From Halotalea alkalilenta (GTDB taxonomy: Bacteria; Pseudomonadota; Gammaproteobacteria; Pseudomonadales; Halomonadaceae), in NCBI RefSeq assembly GCF_001648175.1, contig NZ_CP015243.1:3348001-3412000 (forward strand): a DNA stretch of 64,000 nucleotides, given 5' to 3'. Positions 36,586 to 47,103 of the stretch are shown piece after piece (the first letter of the stretch is position 1; every line of letters begins with the position of its first letter). Made by a program: the position numbers and the translations under genes. The notes beneath the pieces were generated by a model, which had not been told where the DNA came from, made no database searches, and saw only the letters and a list, made by a program, of their open reading frames with translations.

Positions 36586-36755
36586 CCACTACTCCTGTAC
36601 TTGAAACCGACGCGTGAGCCGGCCGCGCGGCACCGACAACCAGACAGCGAGCACGGCAACGGTATTCGCAGCGGCAGAGAACGCCGGAACGAGAAGGCGC
36701 AACATTCTAGCGCAAAAGGGCGGGCCGCACTGCCATGGATAAGCGCCCGAAGGCG

Positions 36756-36779
36756 AAAAAGGCGCCTCTCGGCGCCTTT
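36756..36779 (-). terminator. Intrinsic terminator of tRNA-Glu
   Basis: On the minus strand AAAGGCGCC-GAGA-GGCGCCTTT (36758-36779) forms a perfect stem continuing into a T5 run. It lies about 40 bp after the tRNA 3' end. Confidence 0.85.
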
Positions 36780-36817
36780 CGATTCGCTTCCCGAAGGCTG
36801 GCCGGGAAGGAGGAAAG

Positions 36818-36893
36818 TGGCGTCCCATAGGGGGTTCGAACCCCTGTTACCGCCGTGAAAGGGCGGTGTCCTGGACCACTAGACGAATGGGAC
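36818..36893 (-). tRNA. tRNA-Glu (anticodon UUC)
   Basis: A 76-nt tRNA with encoded CCA (36818-36820). The acceptor GTCCCAT pairs with ATGGGAC, the anticodon loop is CCTTTCACG and the T loop GGTTCGAACC. It decodes GAA/GAG. Confidence 0.97.
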
Positions 36894-37231
36894 GCAGAAG
36901 GCGAAACCGGCTGTTCCCGGTGCGCCGCGCCGCTGGTTGCTTGACCCGCGACGCGGCGCATTATTCACGACTCGTCCCCGCTTGGCAAGCCCTGGCCGAA
37001 AGCCATGAAGCATGCTCTGGCGCGCATCGCATCCATGGAACATCCCAGCGCGAAGCGCTACCCTGGCTTTTCTCAAGCCCGCTCACCGATCCTGGCTGCG
37101 AAAAGAAACTGCTCGCCACGCTGCCCAACCGGCTGGCGAGACAGGCCGGGACGCATACCTCGATCGTCAAGACCAGCCCGGTGAAGCGCCGGCTGCCGCC
37201 GCTTGGCTGACCCCTTCCCCCGGAGCACGAT
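36894..37231. other. Intergenic gap between tRNA-Glu and the SbcD-like gene
   Basis: 338 bp without a convincing gene. It holds the tRNA-Glu promoter (36960-36988) and the upstream region of the SbcD-like gene. I see no other clear structure in it. Confidence 0.5.
36960..36988 (-). promoter_or_regulatory. tRNA-Glu promoter
   Basis: Minus strand TTGCCA (36983-36988), a 17-bp spacer and AATAAT (36960-36965), followed by a GC-rich discriminator GCGCCGCG. The predicted RNA start is about 60 nt before the tRNA. Confidence 0.75.
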
Positions 37232-38350
37232 GTGATCAGGCTGTTGCATACCGCCGACTGGCAGATCGGCAAGCCATTCGGCCAATTCGAACCCGACGAG
37301 GCGGTGCTGCTCAGCGAGGCCCGCTTTCTCGCCGTCGAGCGCCTCGCCATGCTCGCCACCGAGCACCAGGTGGACGCGGTCCTGGTCGCGGGCGACGTGT
37401 TCGATGCCCAGACCGTCGCCGACAAGACCCTGCACCGGCTGTTCAATGCCCTGGCGGGCTTCCCCGGCCCCTGGGTGATGATTCCCGGCAACCATGACGC
37501 GGCGCTGGCCGAGTCGGTGTGGCGCCGTGCCGAGCGCCTCGATGCGCTGCCGGCCAACCTCCACCTCTGCCTGCGCCCGGAGCCCCTGCATCTCGAAGCC
37601 GCCAACCTCGTGGTGCTGCCGGCGCCGCTGACCCAGCGCCACACCTACCAGGACCTCACCGACTGGTTCGACCTGGCCGCGACACCCGAGGGAGCACTGC
37701 GGATCGGCCTCGCCCACGGCAGCGTCGAGGGGATATTGATCGAGGCGATCGACTCGCCCAACCCGATCGCGCTGGACCGGGCCGACAAAGCGCGGCTCGA
37801 CTACCTGGCGCTCGGCGACTGGCATGGCGCCAAGCGCATCGACGCGCGCAGTTGGTACGCCGGCACGCCTGAGCCCGATCGCTTCAAGGCCAACGACGCA
37901 GGACGCGCGCTCTTGGTCGAACTCGATGCGCCCGGCATCGAGCCACGCGTCACCCAGCTCGAGACCGGACGCTACCGCTGGCGGCAGGAAACACGCACGC
38001 TGCGAGTGGCGAGCGACCTGGACGCCCTGCTCGAATGGCTGGGCGCGCTCGGTGGCGACGACGTCGTCGCGCTCATCCTCGAGGGTAGTCTCGATCTCGC
38101 CGCTCACCGGCGGCTCGAGATCGCACTCGGCCAGGCCCGCGGCCGGGCGAGGAGCCTCAGGGTCGACACCCAGGCACTGCGGCTCGAGCCGACCGTCGAG
38201 GATCTCGATGCGCTCGCCGCCGACGGCTATGTCGGCGAAGTGATCGATGAACTGCGCGAGCAGCAGGGGGGCAGCGACGGCGCCGTCGCACGAGATGCGC
38301 TGGCGCTGCTGGCCGGCCTGCTCGATGAGCGCAGGGAGAAGCGCGCATGA
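37232..38350 (+). CDS. SbcD/YhaO-like DNA repair metallophosphoesterase
   Basis: A 372-residue nuclease of the calcineurin-like superfamily starting at GTG 37232 after a GGAG. Metal-binding motifs are in order: HTADWQIG near residue 6, LVAGDVFDA, MIPGNHDAA, GLAHGS and LALGDWHGAKRI. It pairs with the ATPase encoded next (four-base overlap). The pair resembles SbcCD/Mre11-Rad50 and especially the YhaO-YhaN group, which processes DNA ends. The cellular role here is inferred. Confidence 0.88.
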   Translation: MIRLLHTADWQIGKPFGQFEPDEAVLLSEARFLAVERLAMLATEHQVDAVLVAGDVFDAQTVADKTLHRLFNALAGFPGPWVMIPGNHDAALAESVWRRAERLDALPANLHLCLRPEPLHLEAANLVVLPAPLTQRHTYQDLTDWFDLAATPEGALRIGLAHGSVEGILIEAIDSPNPIALDRADKARLDYLALGDWHGAKRIDARSWYAGTPEPDRFKANDAGRALLVELDAPGIEPRVTQLETGRYRWRQETRTLRVASDLDALLEWLGALGGDDVVALILEGSLDLAAHRRLEIALGQARGRARSLRVDTQALRLEPTVEDLDALAADGYVGEVIDELREQQGGSDGAVARDALALLAGLLDERREKRA

Positions 38351-41016
38351 GGCTTTCGAAGCTGCGCGTCGAGCAGTTCAAGCAGTTTCGCTCAGGGATA
38401 GAGCTCGACCATCTAGACCCCGGGCTCAATCTGTTCACCGGCCCCAACGAGGCGGGCAAGAGTACCCTGGTGGCGGCAATCCGAGCCGCGTTCTTCGAGC
38501 GTCACCGTTCGAGCAATGTCGATGACCTGCGCCCCTGGGGCGAGAGCGGCGTCGCCCCCACGGTGATGCTCGAGTTCGAACTCGACGGCCGCTTTTATCG
38601 GCTGACCAAGAGTTTCCTCGCCCGCAAGCGCTGCGAGCTGCTGATCGACGGCGAGCGCTTCGAGGGCGACGACGCCGAGGAGCGGATCAAGGACCTGCTC
38701 GGCTTCCAGCAGCCCAGCCGTGGCGCGAGCAAGGCCGAGCACTGGGGCATTCCCGGGCTGCTATGGATTCGCCAGGGCGACGCCCAGGAGATTCGCCCCG
38801 CGGTCGAACACGCCACCGATCAGCTGCGCGGCGCACTCGAACGCTCGCTCGGCGAGGTTGCGGCGAGCGGCGGAGACGAGCTGATCTCACGGGTCGAGGC
38901 GCTGCGCTTAGAGCTGCTCACCGCGGCTACCGGCAAGCCGCGCGGAGAGTTCGAGCGTGCGCTCAAGCAGCGCGACGCGCTCTCCACGCAGCTCGCCGAG
39001 CTGGACGAGCAAATCAGCCGCTACCGCCAACGCGTCGATGAACTCGCCCGCTTGCGCGCCGAGCACCAACGCGACCAGCGCGAGGCGCCATCGCGCGCGC
39101 TGCGCGAGCGGCTCGAAGCAGCCGAGGACCAGCTCAGGCAGGCACACGAGCGCCAGCGCCGATTGGCCGACGAGCGCCTGCGCGCAGGGCAGATCGAGGC
39201 GCGCATCAGGCTCCTGCGCGAGCGGCTCGAAAGCTTCGCCGCCCAACGGCTGGCGGTCGACGAACGCCGCCAGGCGCTGACGTTGAGCACCCAGGCATTG
39301 GCTAGCGCCAACGCCGAGCTCATCGCTTGGCGGGGCCGGCTCGAGCAGGTCGATCGGGCGCGCCGGCTCAGTCGCGACCAGCTTCGCCAGGCGCGCCAGC
39401 AGGCCAGTCGCGCGCAGCTGACGCAGCGGATCGAGCGCCTCGACGACGAGCTCGACCAGCGCCAACGCCGGCTCGTCCAGGTCGAGACCGCGGGCCAGCG
39501 GGCGCGCCAGCTTACCGAGCTGCGTGGCAGCAACGCGATCGAAGCATCCGAAGTGGAGGCGCTGCGCGCAGAGCAGGCCCGGCTGCGCGAGCTCGAGATC
39601 GAACGCCGCGCCGCCGCCACCCTGCTCGACTTCACCCTCGATGAGCACGGGCGAATCGAGCTCGATGGCGAGGCGCTCGAAGGCCAGGGCGAGCGCCGGC
39701 TGCTCGGCCCCGCAACGCTGCGTTTGCCGGGTCTCGGCGTGCTCAGGATCATCCCCGGGGGCGCGAATCTTTCCTCCCTTGGCGCACGCCATCGCGAGCT
39801 CTCGGAGCTTCACGCCGAGCGGCTCGCAAAGCTCGGCGTGGACTCGCTCCACCGCGCCGAAGCGTGTCTGGTCGAGCAGCGCGAGCTCGACTCCGAGGCG
39901 CGCGCCCTCGAAGCGACGCTCGCTGCCCTGGCGCCGGCGGGGGTGGAGGCTCTACGTGAGGAATGCGCCGCGCGCCGGCAGGAGCGCGAGACGCTGATCC
40001 GCACGCTTGCCGAACTGACTACCGAAGCGCGGGAGCCGGCGCTCGACATCGCCGCCGTCGAGGCCGAAGACGAGCGGCTCGATGGCGAACTGCGCGAGGT
40101 CGACCAAGCGCTGCGCCAGGCTCAACTGCGCGCGAGCCGGGCCCAGGTACAGTGCGACATCGACGAGCGCGAGCTGGCCACTGCGCAGGCGGCGCTCGAG
40201 GCGCCGGAGCGGACCGCGCGGCTCGATGCCGGCCACCGCGAGGAGGCCGAGGCCAATGCCGAGCTCGCCACCCAGCTCGCACGGATCGAGGCGCTCGAGC
40301 GCAAGCTCGAGGCTGACCAGCCAGATATCATCGCCCAGGACGTCGAACGGCTGAAGCGCAGCGTCCAGCAGCATGAACGCCGCTTCGCCGAGCGCCGCGA
40401 GGCGATGACTCGGCTCGAAGTCGAGCTCGAGAGCCTCGGCGCCCAAGGTCTCGAGGAGCGCCGCGCGGAGCTCGCCCGCGACCTTGCCCAGCTGACACGC
40501 CGCTGTGATGAATTGGAGCGTCGAGCCCGCGCGCTGGACCTGCTGCTCGAGCGGCTGCGCGACAAGCGCCAGCGGCTCACCCAGCGGCTTCAGGCGCCGC
40601 TCGTGCATCATCTCGAACGCTACCTGCGCCTGCTGCTGCCCGAGGCCCGACTCGAGCTCGACGAGGGCCTGGCGCCAGTGAGCCTGACCCGCCCCGGCGC
40701 GCACGGCGTCGAGCATGGCGATTTCGACCAGCTGAGCTTCGGCGCCCGTGAGCAGATGGGTGTGATCAGCCGCCTCGCCTACGCCGACCTGCTCAAGGAG
40801 GCCGGACGACCGACGCTCTTGATCCTCGACGATGCGCTGGTACACGCCGACGAATCCAGGCTTGCGCAGATGAAGCGGGTGCTGTTCGACGCAGCGACCC
40901 GCCATCAGCTGCTGATCTTCAGCTGCCATCCCGAGGCCTGGGCGGATTTGGGCGTCGCTGAGCGACGGATCCCCGATCTCGTCCACGCGGGCCAGGGTGC
41001 ATCCACGCGTTATTGA
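38347..41016 (+). CDS. SbcC/YhaN-like AAA ATPase with long coiled coil
   Basis: An 889-residue Rad50/SMC-like ATPase: Walker [14 protein letters not shown] near residues 33-45, a central Arg/Glu/Leu-rich coiled coil (about 170-760) split by a globular segment, then a C-terminal [20 protein letters not shown] signature and Walker [13 protein letters not shown]. It forms a complex with the metallophosphoesterase upstream, overlapping its gene by four bases. Its last seven bases overlap the 3' end of convergent dnaE2. Confidence 0.9.
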   Translation: MRLSKLRVEQFKQFRSGIELDHLDPGLNLFTGPNEAGKSTLVAAIRAAFFERHRSSNVDDLRPWGESGVAPTVMLEFELDGRFYRLTKSFLARKRCELLIDGERFEGDDAEERIKDLLGFQQPSRGASKAEHWGIPGLLWIRQGDAQEIRPAVEHATDQLRGALERSLGEVAASGGDELISRVEALRLELLTAATGKPRGEFERALKQRDALSTQLAELDEQISRYRQRVDELARLRAEHQRDQREAPSRALRERLEAAEDQLRQAHERQRRLADERLRAGQIEARIRLLRERLESFAAQRLAVDERRQALTLSTQALASANAELIAWRGRLEQVDRARRLSRDQLRQARQQASRAQLTQRIERLDDELDQRQRRLVQVETAGQRARQLTELRGSNAIEASEVEALRAEQARLRELEIERRAAATLLDFTLDEHGRIELDGEALEGQGERRLLGPATLRLPGLGVLRIIPGGANLSSLGARHRELSELHAERLAKLGVDSLHRAEACLVEQRELDSEARALEATLAALAPAGVEALREECAARRQERETLIRTLAELTTEAREPALDIAAVEAEDERLDGELREVDQALRQAQLRASRAQVQCDIDERELATAQAALEAPERTARLDAGHREEAEANAELATQLARIEALERKLEADQPDIIAQDVERLKRSVQQHERRFAERREAMTRLEVELESLGAQGLEERRAELARDLAQLTRRCDELERRARALDLLLERLRDKRQRLTQRLQAPLVHHLERYLRLLLPEARLELDEGLAPVSLTRPGAHGVEHGDFDQLSFGAREQMGVISRLAYADLLKEAGRPTLLILDDALVHADESRLAQMKRVLFDAATRHQLLIFSCHPEAWADLGVAERRIPDLVHAGQGASTRY

Positions 41017-44000
41017 AAGTCGCGGCTGCGCACGTCGAGCCCATCGAGCAGCGCGCTGATATCGTGCAGGTGGTGGGCGATCAGGTGGCGCACGCCCTCC
41101 TTGCTTTCCAGCCGCCCGCTCACCCTCAGCAGCCGCGACTCGACCAGCGCCAGGCGCTGGCGCTCGGCGAGCGCCCGCCAGACCACCACGTTGACCATGC
41201 CGAACTCGTCTTCGAGGGTGACGAAGATCACCCCGCTGGCGGTGCCCGGACGCTGGCGGCCGACCACCAGCCCAGCGACGCTGACACCACGCCCCTGCTC
41301 GAGCCCGGCCAGTGCGCGGGAGTCGACGCAGCGGCGCAGTTCGGCGCGCCCGCGCAGCAGCCGCAGCGGATGCGGCCCCAGGGTGGTGCCCAGGGTGGCA
41401 TAGTCGGTGAGCAGGTCCTCGCCGGTATTGGTCAGCGGTAGCCGGACCGCCTGCTCTTCGGTGGCAGGGAGCGAGGCGAACAGCGGACGCTGCGCTTCGA
41501 TACCCGCCACGGCCCAGCGGGCCCGATGGCGGTTGCCCGCCAGCGCACGCAGGACCCCTGCGTCGGCGAGCAGCGAAAGCGCGCGGGGTTCGAGCCGGGT
41601 ACGGCGGGCCAGCTCCGCCACGTCGTCGAACGCTCCTAGTGCCCGGGCCGCTTCGATCCGCCCGGCCTGCGCCTGGCGAAAGCCGCGCACCATTCGAAGC
41701 CCCAGCCGGATCCCCCATGCGCCGTCGCGACCCGATTCGAGCGAGCAGTCCCAGACGCTGTAGCGAACGTCCACCGGCAGGACCCTGATGCCGTGGCGGC
41801 GAGCGTCCTGCAGTACCTGGTCGGGAGAGTAGAAGCCCATCGGCCAGCTATTGACCAGCGCGCAGGCATAGGCCGCCGGATAGTGGCACTTGAGCCAGCA
41901 GCTGGCGTAGGTCAGCAGCGCGAAGCTGGCGGCGTGGGATTCGGGAAAGCCATAGCTGCCGAAGCCCTTGATCTGCTCGAAGATCCGTTCGGCGAAGCCG
42001 GCATCGTAGCCTCGATCGAGCATGCCCTGGGTCAACCGCTCGCGATGATGCTCGAGCCCGCCATGGCGCTTCCACGCCGCCATCGAGCGACGCAGCTGAT
42101 CGGCCTCGCCCGCGCTGTATCCCGCCGCGGTGATCGCAAGCTCCATCACCTGCTCCTGGAACAGCGGCACGCCGAGGGTGCGCTTGAATACCCGCTCCAA
42201 TCCCTCGGAGGGGTAGCTCACCGGCTCCTCGCCACGCCTGCGCTTGAGGTAGGGATGCACCATGTCGCCCTGGATCGGCCCCGGACGCACGATCGCGACC
42301 TGGATCACCAGGTCGTAGAACGTCTTCGGCCTGAGCCGGGGCAGCATCGCCATCTGCGCCCGCGACTCGATCTGGAACACGCCGAGGGTGTCGGCGTTTT
42401 GGATCATCTGGTAGGTCGGCCCGTCCTCGGCGGGCACCGTCGCCAGGGTCAGCACCCGCCCGTAGTGCCGTTCGATCAGTGCGAAACAGCGCCTCAGCGC
42501 GCTGAGCATGCCGAGCGAGAGGATATCGACCTTGAGCAGCCCGACCAGGTCGAGATCGTCCTTGTCCCACTGGATCACCGTGCGCTCGGCCATCGCCGCG
42601 TTCTCCACCGGCACCAGGGTGTCGAGCGGCGCCTCGGAGATCACGAAACCGCCCGGATGCTGGGAGAGATGGCGAGGAAAACCGACCAGCTCACGAGACA
42701 GCGCCAGCACCCGCGCGAGCACCGGGCTCGCCGGGTCGAAGCCGCCCTCGACCAGCCGCTCGGCCGAGGGCAGCCGATCGCTCCAGCTGTCGCAGCAGTC
42801 GGCCAGCGCATTGACCTGGTCCGGCGGCAGGCCAAGTGCCTTGGCGACGTCACGAATCGCGCCGGCGGCGTGGTAGGTGCTGACCACGGCGGTGATCGCG
42901 GCGCGATGGCGGCCATAGCGTCGGAAGACGTACTGGATCACCTCCTCGCGCCGCTCGTGCTCGAAGTCGACGTCGATATCGGGCGGCTCGTTGCGCTCCT
43001 TGGAGATGAAGCGCTCGAACAGCAGGTTGATCCGTGTCGGATCCAGCTCGGTGATCCTAAGCGCGAAGCACACCGCCGAATTGGCCGCCGAACCGCGCCC
43101 TTGGCAGAGGATATTCTGGCGGCGCGCGTAGGCGACGATGTCGTGGACGGTGAGGAAGTAGCTTTCGAACCCGAGCTCATGGATCAGCGCGAGCTCGCGC
43201 TCGATCAGCGCCCTGACCTCAGTGGAAGCCCCCTCGGGCCAGCGCTCGAGCATCCCCTTCTCGACCAGCTCGCGCAGCCAGCTGGCTGGCGTATGCTCCC
43301 TGGGCACCAGTTCATGGGGATAGTGGTAGCGCAGTTGGCCGAGATCGAAGCGGCAGCGCCCGGCGATCGCCAGGCTCTCCGCCAGCGCCTGGGGCGGATA
43401 CAGCTCGGCCAGCGCGTCCCGCGGACGCAGGTGACGCTCGCCATTGGCGAACAGCCGATGGCCCGCCTCGGCCACCGTGGTGTGGTGACGGATCGCCGTC
43501 ATCGTGTCCTGCAGCGCACGCCGCCCGCGGGCGTGCATGTGCACGTCGCCACAGGCCACCACCGGGATTAAGAGCCGCCGGGCCAGTCCGAGCAGCCGCT
43601 CGCAGCGCGCAGCGTCGTCCGGCCCACGATGCAGCTCGAGCGCGAGCCACAGCCGCCCGGGGAACAGCTCGCCCAGCCGGCGGCCCGGCGTGGCGTCGCC
43701 TTCGTCATCGGGCACCCAGAGCGCGATCAGCCCATCGCAGCCCTCTTCGCGCAGATCATCCTCGAACAGCTGGTAGCGGCCCTTCTCCGCACGCCCGCGC
43801 GCACGGGTGATCAGCCGGCAGAGCCGTTGGTAGCCGGCGAGGTCCTCGACCAGCAGCACCAGCTTGGGCCCTTGATCGAGGCGAAACTCGGCACCGACGA
43901 TCAGCGCCACCTGGTGCTGCCTGGCCGCCTGCCAGGCGCGCACGATGCCGGCCAGGGTCGCCTCATCGGTGATCGCCAGCGCCCGGTAGCCGAGCCGGCG

Positions 44001-44090
44001 CGCACGCGCGAACAGCTCGTCCGCGTTCGAGGCGCCGCGCTGGAAGCTGAAATTGGACAAGCAGTGCAGCTCGGCGTAGTCGGGGCTCAT
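41010..44090 (-). CDS. dnaE2: Error-prone DNA polymerase, DnaE2 type (ImuC)
   Basis: A 1026-residue C-family polymerase. The N-terminal PHP domain starts [20 protein letters not shown]; catalytic aspartates are D371/D373 in PPDIDVDF, with a third in [11 protein letters not shown]. It is shorter than DnaE1 and lacks the C-terminal tau-binding part. With ImuA and ImuB it performs SOS mutagenic translesion synthesis. ATG 44090 overlaps the imuB stop by four bases. Last gene of the LexA-controlled operon. Confidence 0.95.
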   Translation of the reverse strand: MSPDYAELHCLSNFSFQRGASNADELFARARRLGYRALAITDEATLAGIVRAWQAARQHQVALIVGAEFRLDQGPKLVLLVEDLAGYQRLCRLITRARGRAEKGRYQLFEDDLREEGCDGLIALWVPDDEGDATPGRRLGELFPGRLWLALELHRGPDDAARCERLLGLARRLLIPVVACGDVHMHARGRRALQDTMTAIRHHTTVAEAGHRLFANGERHLRPRDALAELYPPQALAESLAIAGRCRFDLGQLRYHYPHELVPREHTPASWLRELVEKGMLERWPEGASTEVRALIERELALIHELGFESYFLTVHDIVAYARRQNILCQGRGSAANSAVCFALRITELDPTRINLLFERFISKERNEPPDIDVDFEHERREEVIQYVFRRYGRHRAAITAVVSTYHAAGAIRDVAKALGLPPDQVNALADCCDSWSDRLPSAERLVEGGFDPASPVLARVLALSRELVGFPRHLSQHPGGFVISEAPLDTLVPVENAAMAERTVIQWDKDDLDLVGLLKVDILSLGMLSALRRCFALIERHYGRVLTLATVPAEDGPTYQMIQNADTLGVFQIESRAQMAMLPRLRPKTFYDLVIQVAIVRPGPIQGDMVHPYLKRRRGEEPVSYPSEGLERVFKRTLGVPLFQEQVMELAITAAGYSAGEADQLRRSMAAWKRHGGLEHHRERLTQGMLDRGYDAGFAERIFEQIKGFGSYGFPESHAASFALLTYASCWLKCHYPAAYACALVNSWPMGFYSPDQVLQDARRHGIRVLPVDVRYSVWDCSLESGRDGAWGIRLGLRMVRGFRQAQAGRIEAARALGAFDDVAELARRTRLEPRALSLLADAGVLRALAGNRHRARWAVAGIEAQRPLFASLPATEEQAVRLPLTNTGEDLLTDYATLGTTLGPHPLRLLRGRAELRRCVDSRALAGLEQGRGVSVAGLVVGRQRPGTASGVIFVTLEDEFGMVNVVVWRALAERQRLALVESRLLRVSGRLESKEGVRHLIAHHLHDISALLDGLDVRSRDFQ

Positions 44091-45499
44091 CCGAACCACC
44101 CCTGCAGCCAGTAGTGGCCATCTCCCCCCACTTCGCGATAGACCCAGCCACGCTGCCCTTTTCGAGTCTCGATCAGGTAGTAATCGCGCCGCACGTCGCC
44201 GCCATCCCACCAGCCCGACTCGATCCGCTCGGGACCGGCGAGGATGCCCGCCACTTCGACGTCGAACGGTATCGGCCGCGCCAGCAGCCAGCCCGGGCGC
44301 AGCCGGGCGCCGTCCAGCTGGGCCGAGGACAGGAACGCCGGCTGCCAAGCGCATTCGGGGCGATGATCCCCCACCGTGCCGAGACCATGCACCGCATGGT
44401 CGCCAAGCCGTGCGCGCAGGCGCTCCCTCAACTGCTCCCAGGGCTGGGACTGCTGGGGACGAGCATCGAACAGCTCGCGTCGCTCCGGTGCGAAAGGCGG
44501 CAGCTCGCGCGCGGTCAGCCGCACCGCGCGTACCGGCGCACCGACCCGGGTACGCTCGAGCCGGCCCCGGGCAAGTTCGAACAGCAGCCCAGGGTCGCGC
44601 TCGGCACCGAGCAGCCCGACCGGGACCAGGCTCGGCGCCCCCTTGACATGCTCGAGCTCGAGGGTGAAGCGCTGCACCCCACTGTCACGACCGGCGAGGA
44701 AGGCGGCGAGGTCGCCGATCAATCGCCTGAGCGGAAACAGTAGCGCCTGGTGGGAGGAGACCTCGAAGTTGAGCTCGAGACGCAGGTCGAACTCATCCGG
44801 CGGCAGGTAGCTCTCGAGCGCCAGCGGCCACTCGCCCAGGAGCTCGCCGAGATGACGTATCACCTCCGGGGCGAAGCGCCGGGTCAAGGTCGCCCGGGGC
44901 AGCGCCAGCACCTGGTCCAAGCGACGCAGCCCCATCCTCGAGAGCGCCTCGACCGCATCGCGGGGCAGCCCGGCGCGCTCGACCGGCAGCGCGCCGAGCA
45001 CATCTTTCAGTGCCTCTTGACTCGCCACGGCGAGGCCATCGTGGGCATTGCCCAGCACTCGCGCGGCGGCGGGGTTGGGTGCGACGTTGATCCGATGAGT
45101 GAAACCCAGCGCAGCGAGCTCTTCGCGCAGCCGCGCCTCGAAGCGCGGCCAGGGGCCGAATAGCGCCAGGCTGCTCGCGATCTCGACCAGCAACGCGCGC
45201 GGATAGTGCAGACTGACCTGGGAGCTGTAGCGATAGGCCCAGGCGGCGAGCAGCCGCTGCCAGCGCTCGGCATCCCGTGGATCATAGCCGTGGATGGTGA
45301 AATCGCGGCTCAGCGCCTGAGCCGCGGTCAATGACTGGCCAGCGCGCAGGCCCAGCGCCCGCGCCGATGGGTTGACCGCATGCAGCACGCGACGCTGCGA
45401 CGCCCCGGTGATCAGCGCCAAGGGGGCCTCGGGATCGGGATGGCGCCGCAGCACACCATCCAGCGCAAGCCTCGGTAGCAGGATACAGGCCCAGCGCAT
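44087..45499 (-). CDS. imuB: ImuB, catalytically dead Y-family polymerase homologue
   Basis: A 470-residue protein resembling DinB/UmuC polymerases ([20 protein letters not shown] at the start, SALRLFGP-like [17 protein letters not shown] in the palm) but with the acidic catalytic motif not recognisable, as in ImuB. In the known system ImuB bridges ImuA, DnaE2 and the beta clamp. I chose ATG 45499 because it gives the conserved N-terminus and sits seven bases after the imuA stop. Overlaps dnaE2 by four bases. Confidence 0.92.
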   Translation of the reverse strand: MRWACILLPRLALDGVLRRHPDPEAPLALITGASQRRVLHAVNPSARALGLRAGQSLTAAQALSRDFTIHGYDPRDAERWQRLLAAWAYRYSSQVSLHYPRALLVEIASSLALFGPWPRFEARLREELAALGFTHRINVAPNPAAARVLGNAHDGLAVASQEALKDVLGALPVERAGLPRDAVEALSRMGLRRLDQVLALPRATLTRRFAPEVIRHLGELLGEWPLALESYLPPDEFDLRLELNFEVSSHQALLFPLRRLIGDLAAFLAGRDSGVQRFTLELEHVKGAPSLVPVGLLGAERDPGLLFELARGRLERTRVGAPVRAVRLTARELPPFAPERRELFDARPQQSQPWEQLRERLRARLGDHAVHGLGTVGDHRPECAWQPAFLSSAQLDGARLRPGWLLARPIPFDVEVAGILAGPERIESGWWDGGDVRRDYYLIETRKGQRGWVYREVGGDGHYWLQGWFG

Positions 45500-45506
45500 C
45501 GTCGCC

Positions 45507-46109
45507 TCAACCCGCCCGCGCGAATGCGATCGACGTGGGCGGCGCCAGCCCGCCACGGCACTTGAGCACCCTGACCCGCCCTTGCTCGAGCACCAAGCGC
45601 AGCGCCGCGGGCGATGGATTGGCCAGCGCCGCCAGCGGACGGTGAACGAATGCCAGGGTCTGGCCGCTCTCGGCAGCGACCTGCAGCCGGCGCAGCGCAC
45701 GATCGTCCGCTATTCTCGGCCAGCACAGCACCGCACCGCAGCTCCCCGAGCGCAGGCACTGCTCCGCCGCCCACAGCGCATCACGCTCATCCGCCGCGAC
45801 CAGCGCCAGACGCTCCAGTACCACACCGGCCCGTGCCCAGGCATGCGGATAGGGCAGGCAGGGCGGCGCCACCAGCACCACCCGCTCGCCCACTTGGCTC
45901 AGGCGCGCGAGCGCCGGCCACAGCAGCGCGAGTTCACCGAAGCCCTGGCCGGCCAGGAGTATCTCGGTCACCGCCGCCTCGGGCCAACCTCCACTCGGCA
46001 GCGCCGCATCCAGCGCATCGTGTCCACTCGGGCAGCCCGCCGGCGGGCGGTTCGTCTCGCGGCCACGCCAGATCCTGCGCTCATCGAGCAGGGCTTCCAA
46101 TCCGCTCAT
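45507..46109 (-). CDS. imuA: ImuA, SOS mutagenesis accessory protein (RecA/SulA-like)
   Basis: A 200-residue protein with a degenerate RecA-like fold: GHDALDAALPSGGWPEAAVT near residue 30, LLAGQGFGELALLWPALARL where the Walker A would be, and QTLAFVHRPL. The start ATG 46109 follows a GAGAGGG site; longer in-frame starts would cross the LexA box. First gene of the imuA-imuB-dnaE2 operon, which makes the error-prone translesion polymerase complex after DNA damage. Confidence 0.9.
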   Translation of the reverse strand: MSGLEALLDERRIWRGRETNRPPAGCPSGHDALDAALPSGGWPEAAVTEILLAGQGFGELALLWPALARLSQVGERVVLVAPPCLPYPHAWARAGVVLERLALVAADERDALWAAEQCLRSGSCGAVLCWPRIADDRALRRLQVAAESGQTLAFVHRPLAALANPSPAALRLVLEQGRVRVLKCRGGLAPPTSIAFARAG

Positions 46110-46236
46110 CGATGCCCTCTCGCTTTGCAATGCCAGGCGAGACGGCACTCCCGAGCGGATTGGCCAGGAAGAGCGAAAACTTCTCGGATGGGCAGTAGTC
46201 GGTTCATGGGCGCAGTTGTACCCCATGGACAAAATA

Positions 46237-46252
46237 CTGTCCATATATACAG
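46237..46252. promoter_or_regulatory. LexA (SOS) box of the imuA-imuB-dnaE2 operon
   Basis: CTGT-CCATATAT-ACAG is a perfect match to the gammaproteobacterial consensus CTGT-N8-ACAG with an AT-rich centre and flanking TA/T bases. It lies 128 bp upstream of the imuA start. A second inverted repeat, ATGGACA (46225-46231) and TGTCCAT (46238-46244), overlaps it. Confidence 0.9.
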
Positions 46253-46424
46253 TCATCATTTGGAGCCAGCGGCTTTCCTTCCCCTGGCTCGCATCCCCAC
46301 ACGGGGCATCTTTCCCGCGACGAACCGGCTTCTTTAACGCCAGGTTAATAACCTAGCGTTTTTCTATCCTTTTGATTCTCATCACGTATAGTGCCGGCAT
46401 CAAAAAGCTCGGAGAGATGAATCC

Positions 46425-46769
46425 ATGACGCCCAAGTCCACATTCAAGCTGGGTCTATGGCCATTTTTGATCCTCAACGCAGTGGTCGCGATCGCCGTGG
46501 TGGCAACCCATGACACCTACCTGGACTTCGTCCAGCAGGTCTGGCTCTGGCTGGCGCTCACCCCGGTCTTCTGCATTGCGCTGACCGCCAGGCTTCGCGA
46601 CATCGGCCTGCCGGGCAGCTGGTCATGGTCGCTGCTGTCCACCTTGTTGATGCTCTGCTTCCTGGTCGAGCAGCCGTTCGCCGGCGCGATGGGGCTGTTC
46701 ATGTGGTGCTTCGCCGCCATGACCCCGGGCCAGGCCTTCGAGATGCAGCCAGCAGCCAGCGAGCACTGA
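46425..46769 (+). CDS. Small DUF805-like membrane protein (114 aa)
   Basis: Four hydrophobic segments, about residues 11-27, 35-52, 65-80 and 83-95, with a short basic loop ARLRDIGLPGSWSWSLL that resembles the RLHDIG...W motif of DUF805 proteins. Predicted inner-membrane protein of unknown function. It is flanked by the divergent imu operon and ended by a terminator at 46862, so it is monocistronic. The DUF805 link rests on that one motif. Confidence 0.65.
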   Translation: MTPKSTFKLGLWPFLILNAVVAIAVVATHDTYLDFVQQVWLWLALTPVFCIALTARLRDIGLPGSWSWSLLSTLLMLCFLVEQPFAGAMGLFMWCFAAMTPGQAFEMQPAASEH

Positions 46770-47103
46770 AGCGGCGAGCACATCTCTCGCCGGACGCTTG
46801 GACATCGACGCCAAGCGAAATGAAGACCCCGATGCTCGCCCCCCCGCCTTACTTGAGAGACAGCCCCGATGCAGCCAGCGGCATCGCACGGGGCTTTTCC
46901 CATGACCTCGCCCCATAACCTCGCCTCATAACCTCCTCGCCAAGCTCTCACATGCGCGTGATCCTGCCGGCTCGAGCGCGTATCGGCGTGATCGATCGCT
47001 CTACCCGCCCTTGAGCCAAACGCCAGAGGAGCGCAGGACGCCTCTCTTTTTTTGGCTATATACTTATTCCTTTAATAACCTCACTCATCCGAGGTCCTAC
47101 CGC
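46770..47103. other. Intergenic region with terminator and blh promoter area
   Basis: 334 bp without a gene. It contains the terminator at 46862-46898 and then an AT-rich stretch (47050-47085) with TATACT at about 47061 that may be the blh promoter. A GAGGT ribosome-binding site precedes ATG 47104. Nothing else recognised. Confidence 0.5.
46862..46898 (+). terminator. Intrinsic terminator after the DUF805-like gene
   Basis: AGCCCCG (46862-46868) pairs with CGGGGCT (46889-46895), with an inner ATGC/GCAT pairing, and a T4 run follows. It lies about 90 bp past the stop codon. Confidence 0.8.
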
